Assembly (NCBI GenBank): GCA_031281815.1
Contig: JAITEY010000136.1
Location: forward strand, 1-12,074
Direction: 5' to 3'
DNA: 12,074 bases
DNA from: Desulfovibrio sp.
Lineage (GTDB): Bacteria > Desulfobacterota > Desulfovibrionia > Desulfovibrionales > Desulfovibrionaceae
Shown: one piece after another, positions 1 to 6,352 of the stretch
Position numbering within the stretch: position 1 is the stretch's first letter
How the letters are laid out: every line of letters starts with the position of its first letter
Notes under the pieces: model-generated
Seen by the model: only the letters and a program-made list of their open reading frames with translations
The model's database searches: none
What the model was told of the DNA's origin: nothing
Made by a program: the position numbers and the translations under genes

Positions 1-1237
1 CGGCCACCATATTTTTTACCAACTGGTCTTCGCTTGCTCTGCGGATTGTCGAATATCCGGCGGGGCCTTTTTCCAGAATCCAAACTTCATTGGGTTCAAG
101 GGCATCAACAAGATACGGCTGGTGTGTTGTAATAAAAACTTGGGATCCGTCTTTACGGCCCGTGGCATGGTCACGAAACTCTTTGACAAGAGATTCTAAA
201 ATCTTGTGATATAAACCGTTTTCCGGTTCCTCGATGCAGAAAAAGGGAGGCGGGCTGGGATCCTCCAGCAATAAAAGATAGGCGAACATCTTCAATGTGC
301 CATCGGACATCTGCTGAGCATAAAAAGGATCCTGAAAGCCTTTGTCATTGAATCGGAGCAATAAACGGCCATCGTTGGTTTTTTCTGTATCAATTGTGTT
401 AATTCCAGGAATTTTTCCCGCAATTTTTTCAAGAATGGTTTGAAATTTTTTAGGGTGTTCCCGTTCCATGAACTGCACAACATTGCCGAGATTATCACCG
501 TGCATATTCAAATGTTTTTGCGGGCCGGCAAGCGGCAGGCTGCGGGCGGCGTCAGGGGTAAAATAACTTAAGTACCAGCCTTCAATAAAGCGACGTAAGG
601 CGGAAATTCTAGGATGTTGCTTCAGCGCGCCCAATGTCGCAATACCGAGCTTGCGCTTATCTTCCAGTTCCACCACTTCGGTTTCCCTGGATTCCTCGTT
701 CCCCGCACCGGTTTCAATATTTTTTATGTACGAGGGCAAATGAAAATCTGTGTCGGGTCCTTCGTCAACGCCTTCGTGGTCGCCTTTCCAGGCAAGTCCT
801 TTACCATTCTCCAGGATCAGAAAGGAAAACGGCCGGCCGTATTTTTGCCCTTTCCGGCGTTGTCTGAGTCGCTCTTTGAACACATAGGGACGCTCGGAGG
901 CATCAAGCGCGATTGCGAGTTCATAGGTGAGGGGTCGCGCATTGCCGTCTTCTTTGTAATACATTTCGAATTCAATCGGGCCGTTTTGAGCCTGCGTTCG
1001 TATTTTTGAAAATCCCCCTCGTCCTCGTGTATCGCACGCTTCTTCAACTCCAAATTTCAGGCAATCAGACAGAAAGCCGAAAGCATCAAAAAGGGTGCTC
1101 TTGCCCACGCCGTTTTTTCCGATGACCGCCGTCATGGGCGTAAGCGGCTCGGCACTTTGTTGATTCCACAGCCGGCCGAGTGTAATATCTTGCAGCACTC
1201 TAAAATTTTTAATGCGAAAACCTTCTATCTTGGCCAT
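1..1237 (-). CDS. AAA family ATPase, COG4637/AAA_21 type (3' end cut by window edge)
   Basis: The frame is open from an ATG at 1237 to the window edge, giving 412 visible residues with no stop, so the gene continues beyond base 1. An AAGG Shine-Dalgarno lies 9 nt before the ATG. Seen: an SMC/RecF-like N-terminus (IEGFRIKNFRVL), Walker A GKNGVGKST at about 40-48, an ABC-like signature MSDGTL at 310-315, Walker B CIEEPENGL at 334-342 with the catalytic EE pair, and a histidine switch TTHQPY at 370-375. This order fits the OLD/RecF-like predicted ATPases of COG4637. The visible length is already close to full, so only a short C-terminus is probably missing. Members of this family are often encoded with a small second gene such as DUF4276 and are frequent in defence or mobile regions; a partner here would lie outside the window (inference). 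It is clearly more AT-rich than mreB, which suggests acquisition. The biochemical role is unknown. Confidence 0.9.
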   Translation of the reverse strand, partial: MAKIEGFRIKNFRVLQDITLGRLWNQQSAEPLTPMTAVIGKNGVGKSTLFDAFGFLSDCLKFGVEEACDTRGRGGFSKIRTQAQNGPIEFEMYYKEDGNARPLTYELAIALDASERPYVFKERLRQRRKGQKYGRPFSFLILENGKGLAWKGDHEGVDEGPDTDFHLPSYIKNIETGAGNEESRETEVVELEDKRKLGIATLGALKQHPRISALRRFIEGWYLSYFTPDAARSLPLAGPQKHLNMHGDNLGNVVQFMEREHPKKFQTILEKIAGKIPGINTIDTEKTNDGRLLLRFNDKGFQDPFYAQQMSDGTLKMFAYLLLLEDPSPPPFFCIEEPENGLYHKILESLVKEFRDHATGRKDGSQVFITTHQPYLVDALEPNEVWILEKGPAGYSTIRRASEDQLVKNMVA

Positions 1238-1256
1238 TGTTCAATGCCTTTCGATG

Positions 1257-1283
1257 TTCGATAAATCATAATACCTTATCGAA
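1257..1283. repeat. Inverted repeat, candidate operator of the AAA ATPase gene
   Basis: Two perfect 8-base arms, TTCGATAA at 1257-1264 and TTATCGAA at 1276-1283, are separated by 11 bases. The spacer contains the proposed -10 hexamer of the ATPase promoter, so a dimeric regulator bound here would block transcription. No regulator gene is visible in the window. The operator role is inferred from geometry alone. Confidence 0.45.
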
Positions 1284-1292
1284 TTCCGTCGA
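1265..1292 (-). promoter_or_regulatory. Candidate promoter of the left AAA ATPase gene
   Basis: Read on the minus strand, a -35-like TCGACG (1292-1287) is followed after 16 bases by a -10-like TATGAT (1270-1265). An overlapping TATTAT offers an alternative -10. The start codon lies about 28 bases downstream. The site falls after the mreB terminator, which fits an independent transcription unit. The -35 match is only moderate. Confidence 0.45.
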
Positions 1293-1297
1293 TGCGG

Positions 1298-1334
1298 AAA
1301 AAGACTGTCCGACCTTTATTGCATCGGCGGACAG
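1298..1334 (-). terminator. Intrinsic terminator downstream of mreB
   Basis: On the minus strand a 7-bp stem, CTGTCCG (1334-1328) with CGGACAG (1311-1305), closes a 16-base loop in which two further G-C pairs can form. It is followed by TCTTTTT (1304-1298). It lies 26 bases past the mreB stop codon. Hairpin plus U-tract at this position is a typical Rho-independent terminator and separates mreB from the ATPase gene beyond it. Confidence 0.75.
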
Positions 1335-1359
1335 AGAGAAGCGGAAAAATTCCGGCGCT

Positions 1360-2382
1360 TCAGTTGATATACACGCCGCCGTAGAACCGCTGGTCATCCA
1401 GAGTCTTGCCGGTGCCGCGCACAACTGTGGTCAGGGGGTCCGAATCAATGAGAATATTGAGGCCCGTGCTTTTGTGAATCAACGTATCCAGACCTTTGAG
1501 CAGAGCGCCGCCGCCGGCCAGCAGAATGCCGTTGTCCGCGATATCCGCCGCCAGTTCCGGCGGGGTCTTTTCCAGCGCCTTGTGCACCGCCAGCAGTATG
1601 GCCCGCACAGGATCGGTCAGGGCTTCGCGCACATGGCCGTCCGTCACCCGGACGGAACGCGGCGTGCCGGAAACCATGTCCTTGCCGGATACTTCCACCA
1701 CAAGCTGCTCCGGCAACGGAAACGCCGACCCGACGGCCAGCTTGATGCGCTCGGACATGTTCTCGCCGATGAAAAGCTGAAATTCATTCTGAAAATATCG
1801 CTGTACGGCCGTATTCATGGCGTCTCCGGCCACGCGGACCGATTCCGCATAGGCAATGGCCGAAAGCGAAATGACGGCGACTTCGGTCGTGCCGCCGCCT
1901 ATGTCCACCACCATGTTGCCCAGGGGCATGTGGAAAGGCAGTCCCGCGCCGATGGCCGCGGCCATGGGTTCCTCGACCAGCCGCACATTGTTGGCGCCGG
2001 CCTGTTGCGCGGACTCCACCACCGCCCGTTTTTCCACCTGGGTGATGCCCGTCGGCACGCAAATCACAATGTTCGGCCGGGCCAGGCTGAAACCGGCTAT
2101 TACCTTTTTGATGAAAAAGGCGATCATCTGCCGCGTGACCTCAAAATCCGCAATGACGCCGTCGCGCATGGGCCGTATGGCCTTGATGCTTTTGGGCGTA
2201 CGGCCGAGAAATTCCTTGGCTTCCCTGCCGACGGCCAGCACATGCCCGCGTTCCGCGTCCAGGGCCACTACGGACGGCTCGTTCAGCACTATGCCGTTCT
2301 GCCTGGTGTAGAGCAGCGTATTGGCGGTGCCGAGATCCATCGCCAAGTCTTTGCTGAACATGTTGAAAAGTTTACGGAACAT
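1360..2382 (-). CDS. mreB: Rod shape-determining protein MreB
   Basis: A bacterial actin homologue that polymerises on the inner face of the membrane and positions the elongation peptidoglycan synthases. The 340 residues are the usual MreB length. Seen: an amphipathic N-terminal stretch (MFRKLFNMF) suited to membrane binding, phosphate-1 motif DLGTANTL at 16-23, the conserved EEPMAAAIGAG at 137-147, phosphate-2 VVDIGGGTTE at 158-167, and the adenosine motif LLAGGGALLKG at 287-297. The ATG at 2382 is chosen because it keeps the full membrane-binding segment; the next ATG at 2361 would remove it, and neither has a strong Shine-Dalgarno. No mreC or mreD follows: the next feature downstream is a terminator, so mreB is expressed alone or with the GAF gene upstream. 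The family call is very secure. Confidence 0.98.
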   Translation of the reverse strand: MFRKLFNMFSKDLAMDLGTANTLLYTRQNGIVLNEPSVVALDAERGHVLAVGREAKEFLGRTPKSIKAIRPMRDGVIADFEVTRQMIAFFIKKVIAGFSLARPNIVICVPTGITQVEKRAVVESAQQAGANNVRLVEEPMAAAIGAGLPFHMPLGNMVVDIGGGTTEVAVISLSAIAYAESVRVAGDAMNTAVQRYFQNEFQLFIGENMSERIKLAVGSAFPLPEQLVVEVSGKDMVSGTPRSVRVTDGHVREALTDPVRAILLAVHKALEKTPPELAADIADNGILLAGGGALLKGLDTLIHKSTGLNILIDSDPLTTVVRGTGKTLDDQRFYGGVYIN

Positions 2383-2472
2383 GCTGTCGTGCGCTCACTG
2401 TTGTCGTGCTCCGCGGTTGTCGGGTCCGGCGGTGCCGGGTTCCGCAAGTGCATGCGCTCTGCGTGTTGGCGC

Positions 2473-2501
2473 ATACTATACGCAGGCCGCCGTATCTGCA
2501 A
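2473..2501 (-). promoter_or_regulatory. Candidate promoter of mreB
   Basis: In the 139-base gap between the GAF gene and mreB, the minus strand carries TTGCAG (2501-2496), a 17-base spacer, and TAGTAT (2478-2473), close to sigma-70 consensus with ideal spacing. An overlapping TATAGT gives a second possible -10. This would leave a leader of roughly 85 bases before the mreB ATG. It suggests that mreB can be transcribed independently of the GAF gene. Confidence 0.55.
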
Positions 2502-2521
2502 GGAAAAAGCGCATGCGCGGC

Positions 2522-3586
2522 TCACTGCCGCGGCGTGTCGCCTCCGGCGTCGGGCTGGGCGCTTTCCGCTTCCCGGTGCAGGTCGCGCAGGCGGCTTTTG
2601 ACGAACAGGTTCTCCAGAAAAAGCGCCATGTGGTCGGCCGCCATGCGTATGAAATCCTGCATGGCGCCGCCGACGCGCAAGGGCGTCTCATGGGACAGAC
2701 ACAGCACTCCGCGCGTTCGCCTGTGAATGACCAGCGGCTGGGCCGACACGGTGCGGAACTGCGGCAGCCCGGCCTCCCGGCTCAGGAGCGGCGTTTCGGA
2801 CAACCCGTCCGCACCGCTGCCGTGCAGGGGCGCGCCGTTGCGGAACACCCAGCCCACAACACCGCTGCTCATGGGAAAAAGCGGGGATTGCCCGCCCGGC
2901 CGCAAAAGCCGGTCGCTGTTCTCGCCTTCGACGCTGTAGCTTTTTCCGTCCGGGCCGCGCGTGCAGAGCAGAACATAGGAAAAACCCGTCAAGCCGGACA
3001 TGAGTTCCAGGTAGCGGCGCAGAAATTCCGCCCAACGGGAATGGCGTTTGCGCAAATCATACACGGCGCGCAAGCCGGCATAACAGCGCAGTATCTGCCT
3101 GTTCTCCACACTGTCGTCAATGGTTCTGCCCAGGCGGGCGACAAGGTCGGCGAAGAGGTGCAGCATTTTCTGGTCCTGCTCGGAAAAGGAATACTGGCGC
3201 TTGCTGTCCACGCACAGCGCTCCTTCCGCGTCCGGCAGGGCGCAGCCCATGAAGGCCTTGATGTGCTGCTCTTCATTCCCGGCGTAATACCCGAGATGAT
3301 TTTTGCGGCGGTCGAAGTTGGCAACAAGAAGCGGTTCACGGTGGCGCAGTATCCAGCCCGCCAGCCCCATGCCTTCGCGGATCTCGGCGGTAAAATCCAG
3401 GCTGTTGCCCAGACTGAAACCGGACGCCGCGTAATAAACGCGGCCTCCGTCCGCGCCGGCGTCACCCGCCGGCAGGAAGAGAACCGCCGAATAGGCGTTC
3501 AGCACACTGCACAGTATGCCCAACAGGCGGTCGTAACAGGCAAGCGCGCCCGCCGCCCCGGCTTCGTCCCTGAATTCTTCCGGCAC
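2522..3586 (-). CDS. Tandem GAF-domain protein, putative sensor
   Basis: A 354-residue soluble protein with two GAF folds. GAF1 covers about residues 15-155, with GMGLAGWILRHREPLLV near 72-88 and GALCVDSKRQYSFSEQD near 122-138. GAF2 covers about 188-327, with SSGVVGWVFRNGAPL near 240-254 and RGVLCLSHETP near 292-302. GAF domains bind small molecules such as cyclic nucleotides, or sense redox or gas ligands; the ligand here cannot be read. No kinase, GGDEF, HD-GYP or DNA-binding domain follows, so it would act through a partner. I chose GTG at 3586: it has a GGGGG Shine-Dalgarno about 9 bases upstream and sits some 30 bases downstream of a good promoter. An ATG at 3742 in the same frame would add 52 residues with no GAF similarity and would lie upstream of that promoter. 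It directly precedes mreB, suggesting a link to cell shape (inference). Confidence 0.8.
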   Translation of the reverse strand: MPEEFRDEAGAAGALACYDRLLGILCSVLNAYSAVLFLPAGDAGADGGRVYYAASGFSLGNSLDFTAEIREGMGLAGWILRHREPLLVANFDRRKNHLGYYAGNEEQHIKAFMGCALPDAEGALCVDSKRQYSFSEQDQKMLHLFADLVARLGRTIDDSVENRQILRCYAGLRAVYDLRKRHSRWAEFLRRYLELMSGLTGFSYVLLCTRGPDGKSYSVEGENSDRLLRPGGQSPLFPMSSGVVGWVFRNGAPLHGSGADGLSETPLLSREAGLPQFRTVSAQPLVIHRRTRGVLCLSHETPLRVGGAMQDFIRMAADHMALFLENLFVKSRLRDLHREAESAQPDAGGDTPRQ

Positions 3587-3621
3587 CGTCTTGCCCCCAT
3601 GTGCGGTCACGACGCACAATG

Positions 3622-3650
3622 ACGATACTGTGTTGCGATACTCTTGTCCA
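3622..3650 (-). promoter_or_regulatory. Candidate promoter of the GAF gene
   Basis: On the minus strand TGGACA (3650-3645) and TATCGT (3627-3622) are separated by exactly 17 bases. The -35 matches consensus at 5 of 6 positions and the -10 at 4 of 6. Transcription would begin about 30 bases before the GTG at 3586, which supports that start codon. Confidence 0.5.
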
Positions 3651-3798
3651 CCACAGGCACGCATCAGAATCCACCGCCCCCTTGCGCGGATCAAGGCGCA
3701 ATGTGCGTACGGATGGAGGCGCTTCTGTCCAAGTACGCTCAAGCCGTATGAACCGTTTTTATGCGTCCCTTGTTAGACATGGACTGTGATCCGATGAC

Positions 3799-5022
3799 TC
3801 AAATCAAGCTCGCAGGCACGCTCCAAGCCGTTTGACTCAACGGCAGCGACTGGCTGGCTAGGCAGATGACGCCGCCCATGCCGACCGGCATCCCGAATTT
3901 CTCCAAAACGGAAAAATGGCGGATGTCGTGCTTGTCCGGCGAAGCGGTTTTCTTGAACTCCAGAGGAAAGATCGTGCCGTCCTGAACGATCAGCAGATCG
4001 ACCTCTTTCTGATCCTTATCTCTGTAGTAATAGAACGGCGGGCGCAGGCCGTTGTGCAGCCAGCTTTTGAGCAGTTCGCCCATGATCCAGGTTTCCAGAA
4101 TGGCGCCGGACATCGCGCCCGCTTCCAGGGTCTCCGGGCTTGACCACTCCGTCAGGTAGACGGCCAAGCCCGTATCCAGGAAATACAGCTTGGGCGTTTT
4201 GACCATGCGCTTGGTCACATTGGTGAAATACGGTTCCAGTAGGTAGATAAGGCCGGAAGCCTCAAGGATGGAGAGCCATTTTCTTCCGGTCACAGCCGAC
4301 ACGTCCGCATCGCGGGCCAGTTCGGAAATATTCAGCAACTGGCCGGTACGGGCGGCGCTGGCCCGCAGAAAGCGCAAAAAGGCCATTTCGTCGCCCACCT
4401 GGGCCAGGTCGCGCACATCCCGTTGCAGATAGGTCTGCACATAGGAGTTCAGGAATAACTTCCAGTCCAGCTTGGCATCCAGGGCCAAGGCGGGGAATGA
4501 GCCGCGCCAGATATGGGCATACAAATCCTTGAGGGACATGGTATCCATCAGACGCGCCCGTTGGGACAGGAATTCCGCGCTCGGCAGAAACGGCCCCTGA
4601 TCCACCCCGACGCTCGCGCTTTCTCTGCGGGAAAGACCGAGCAGCTGCAACACAGCCACCCGGCCCGCGAGCGATTCCGAGACATTCCGCATCAGTTGAA
4701 ATTGCTGCGATCCCGTCAGCCAGAAGCCGCCGGCCTTCCGGTCGGCATCCGTCGCCATTTTAATGTAGGGCAGAAGCTGCGGCGCGTACTGAATTTCATC
4801 AATGAGCACCGGCGCGGGAAAGCGCTGCATGAACAGGGCCGGATCTTCACGGGCCAGACTTAAAACCAGGGGATCATCCAGGGAAACATAGGCGCGTTCG
4901 CTGCCGCCCAAGTGGCGGAGCAGCGTCGTTTTTCCCACTTGGCGCGCTCCGGTCAGAAGCAGAACCGGAAATTGTGCCGCTGCCTTGCTGATATAGCCCT
5001 CAAGAGTTCTTGCCGAGTACAT
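3799..5022 (-). CDS. AAA ATPase with C-terminal DUF4143 domain
   Basis: A 407-residue protein of the widespread AAA_14/DUF4143 family. Seen: Walker A GARQVGKTT at about 25-33, Walker B PVLIDEIQYAP at 71-81, sensor-type TGSQQF at 104-109, the glycine-rich ESLAGRV segment near 116-122, and a helix-turn-helix-like segment ISELARDADVSAVTGRKWL near 232-250. The C-terminal domain contains KEVDLLIVQDG followed by FPLEFKKT at about 339-359, a PD-(D/E)XK nuclease-like arrangement common in these proteins. Length and the SVPASLI ending are normal, so it looks intact. Family members occur as solitary, strain-variable genes and none has a well-settled function; DNA or defence roles have been suggested. 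It sits alone between ftsX and the GAF gene with its own promoter, which suggests an accessory insertion. The ATG at 5022 has only a weak GGA upstream. Confidence 0.93.
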   Translation of the reverse strand: MYSARTLEGYISKAAAQFPVLLLTGARQVGKTTLLRHLGGSERAYVSLDDPLVLSLAREDPALFMQRFPAPVLIDEIQYAPQLLPYIKMATDADRKAGGFWLTGSQQFQLMRNVSESLAGRVAVLQLLGLSRRESASVGVDQGPFLPSAEFLSQRARLMDTMSLKDLYAHIWRGSFPALALDAKLDWKLFLNSYVQTYLQRDVRDLAQVGDEMAFLRFLRASAARTGQLLNISELARDADVSAVTGRKWLSILEASGLIYLLEPYFTNVTKRMVKTPKLYFLDTGLAVYLTEWSSPETLEAGAMSGAILETWIMGELLKSWLHNGLRPPFYYYRDKDQKEVDLLIVQDGTIFPLEFKKTASPDKHDIRHFSVLEKFGMPVGMGGVICLASQSLPLSQTAWSVPASLI

Positions 5023-5034
5023 AGCTTTTCGTCC

Positions 5035-5055
5035 ATTTTAAAGTATAAGTAAAAT
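5035..5055. repeat. Small inverted repeat at the ATPase transcription start
   Basis: Arms ATTTTA (5035-5040) and TAAAAT (5050-5055) flank a 9-base, partly self-complementary centre. The repeat runs from the -10 box through the probable transcription start of the DUF4143 ATPase gene, where an autorepressor could bind. The arms are short and AT-rich, so chance occurrence is quite possible. Confidence 0.25.
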
Positions 5056-5082
5056 ATAGACGATTTAACAAGGCGCTGTCAA
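5053..5082 (-). promoter_or_regulatory. Strong sigma-70-type promoter of the DUF4143 ATPase gene
   Basis: On the minus strand there is a perfect -35 TTGACA (5082-5077), an 18-base spacer, and TATATT (5058-5053), which matches -10 consensus at 5 of 6 positions. The start codon lies about 30 bases downstream. This is the best promoter match in the window and shows that the ATPase does not depend on read-through from ftsX. Confidence 0.7.
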
Positions 5083-5123
5083 TGACGACAACGCATTTTA
5101 CACAGTAAGAATTCAGCGAGTAG

Positions 5124-5372
5124 CGGTTTGCCCGCAACGTATTTCTATCCCTGCGCATACAGCCACATCCTCGGCATCGTGAACATGGACTTGGGCTCAT
5201 CCGGCTTGAGAGTACTTTTGCGCAAAATGCCGGCCTAAAAGACAGGAAAAATTTTGCAAAAAATTTGATGCCGGTCCTTGTCTGGAACAATAAGGAACTG
5301 TTCACTGATTATCTTGAATATTTATGCTGTAGGAGCTCAATAATTTCACTGTGGATAGGGTATTATTTGTAA
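5124..5372 (+). pseudogene. Possible gene remnant: open frame without a proper start
   Basis: An 82-codon plus-strand frame runs from just after a TAG (5121-5123) to a TAA (5370-5372). It has no ATG until codon 49 and no ribosome binding site. The middle, roughly residues 22-67 (beginning GLGLIRLESTF and ending ELFTDYLEYL), has a natural-looking residue mix with few signs of a shadow frame. It faintly recalls the C-terminal part of filamentous-phage or plasmid replication proteins. That resemblance is an impression, not a match. It may equally be chance in AT-rich DNA. Confidence 0.2.
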
Positions 5373-5421
5373 TGATTATTTATGAACAACTCCTAAGGTC
5401 TTTATGCAATAGTCTTTGCGC

Positions 5422-5459
5422 GGCACGGTCAGTGCCCGGACAGGCCCGCGTGTCGCGGG
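5422..5459 (-). terminator. Tandem GC hairpins immediately after ftsX
   Basis: Two hairpins begin 2 bases past the ftsX stop: a perfect 6-bp CCCGCG/CGCGGG stem with a 3-base loop (5445-5459), then a 5-bp GGCAC/GTGCC stem with a 5-base loop (5422-5436). No U-tract follows, so this is not a canonical intrinsic terminator. It could stabilise the 3' end of the operon mRNA or pause polymerase. Confidence 0.35.
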
Positions 5460-5461
5460 AC

Positions 5462-6352
5462 TCACTTCCGGACAGCCAAAACTCCCGCCAGAGCGGCGGT
5501 GACGGTCGGGGCGAGCAGCAGGGCCGCGACCGCGCGCGGAGAGGGAAAATACAGCCGCAGGGACAGAGGCGGGAAGTTCAGCACATCGCCGAGCCGGTCG
5601 TGGAGCAGGAAAAGCAGCGCCAGGGAACACAGCCCGCCGGTCAGCCCCAGCGCCGCGCTTCCCGCCGCCAGGGGCAGGCGTATATACCAGTTGTAGGCCC
5701 CGGCCAACTGCAGTATCTCTATCTCGTGTTCCCTGGCGCGTACCGCCAGGCGCACGGTATTGCCCACGCTCAAGCCCAGCGCCAGAAGCAGAAAGGTCGT
5801 GGCGGGCCACAGCACATAGCTGCCGACCTGTTTCCAGGCTTGCCCGAGTTCGTTCTGCAGCGGCGCTGCCGACACGCGCGCTACCCCGTGCTGGGAGCGG
5901 AAATAGGCCGAGGTTTCCTCAAGCCACCGCTCCGGGTCGGGGCCGCTCGGACTCAGGGCCACCAACGCCGTGGCGGGCAGGGGACTGTCGGCCGCCAGAA
6001 AAGGAAAGGTCTTGTCCAGATCGCCCCCGGCGCGTCCTATGCGCCGGCCGAGTTCCTCCAGAGCCTGCTCCGGGGTATAGGTTCTGACGGAACGGAAACC
6101 GGGCAGATGCACATATTCCTGCCATTGCCGGCGCACAACGTCCATATCCATGCCGTCGCGCCAATATATCTGAAAGATGCTTTCGCCCCGCGCCATGCCG
6201 AGCCGGATGTCCAGGGTGGTCAGGAGCATGAAAAACAACCCGGCCAGAAACGAGGTCAAGGTGACGGCGAGCAGGGCGCCCGCCGTGCCCGCCGGGTCCA
6301 AGGCCAAATCGGCGATGCCCCGCCCTATGAGACGCAGGACGGTGCGCTTCAT
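5462..6352 (-). CDS. ftsX: Cell division protein FtsX (permease-like subunit of FtsEX)
   Basis: The membrane subunit of the FtsEX complex, which passes the ATPase state of FtsE across the inner membrane to control peptidoglycan hydrolysis at the septum. The 296 residues give the standard FtsX layout: a short cytoplasmic N-terminus, TM1 at about 24-46, an extracytoplasmic domain at about 47-177, TM2 at 178-198, the conserved cytoplasmic stretch NTVRLAVRAREHEIEILQLA at 198-217, TM3 at 226-250 and TM4 at 274-294. The ATG at 6352 overlaps the ftsE stop in an ATGA arrangement, a sign of translational coupling that fixes the start; the frame stays open further upstream only as a shadow of ftsE. It is the last gene of the M16 peptidase-ftsE-ftsX operon. 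The extracytoplasmic partner (an EnvC- or NlpC/P60-type activator or hydrolase) is not in the window. Confidence 0.95.
   Translation of the reverse strand: MKRTVLRLIGRGIADLALDPAGTAGALLAVTLTSFLAGLFFMLLTTLDIRLGMARGESIFQIYWRDGMDMDVVRRQWQEYVHLPGFRSVRTYTPEQALEELGRRIGRAGGDLDKTFPFLAADSPLPATALVALSPSGPDPERWLEETSAYFRSQHGVARVSAAPLQNELGQAWKQVGSYVLWPATTFLLLALGLSVGNTVRLAVRAREHEIEILQLAGAYNWYIRLPLAAGSAALGLTGGLCSLALLFLLHDRLGDVLNFPPLSLRLYFPSPRAVAALLLAPTVTAALAGVLAVRK

Larger units (their letters stand above)
5083..5461. other. AT-rich gene-poor gap between ftsX and the DUF4143 ATPase
   Basis: About 380 bases with markedly lower GC than the flanking ftsX operon. I see no tRNA, no IS ends and no convincing gene. 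It contains several A/T runs, a plus-strand open frame at 5124-5372 described separately, a distant 6-base inverted repeat (TAGGAG at 5330-5335, CTCCTA at 5390-5395), and two GC hairpins next to the ftsX stop. The composition suggests imported or decaying DNA associated with the ATPase gene. Confidence 0.5.

Noticed and set aside
2509..2518. GCGCATGCGC palindrome followed by TTTTT after the GAF gene as a terminator
   Set aside because: As an RNA hairpin only three pairs can form around a 4-base loop, too weak for intrinsic termination.
1237..2601. Long plus-strand frame of 454 codons opposite mreB
   Set aside because: It is the antisense shadow of mreB in GC-rich DNA; the MreB motifs on the minus strand are unambiguous and the plus-strand translation resembles no protein.
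3587..3742. N-terminal extension of the GAF protein from an ATG at 3742
   Set aside because: The 52 extra residues have no GAF similarity, and a good promoter and Shine-Dalgarno point to GTG 3586. I am not certain, but the shorter form fits better.
5000..5305. Minus-strand 101-codon frame overlapping the ATPase start
   Set aside because: It spans the strong ATPase promoter, overlaps its first codons in another frame, and has an implausible Arg/Cys/Ser-rich composition.
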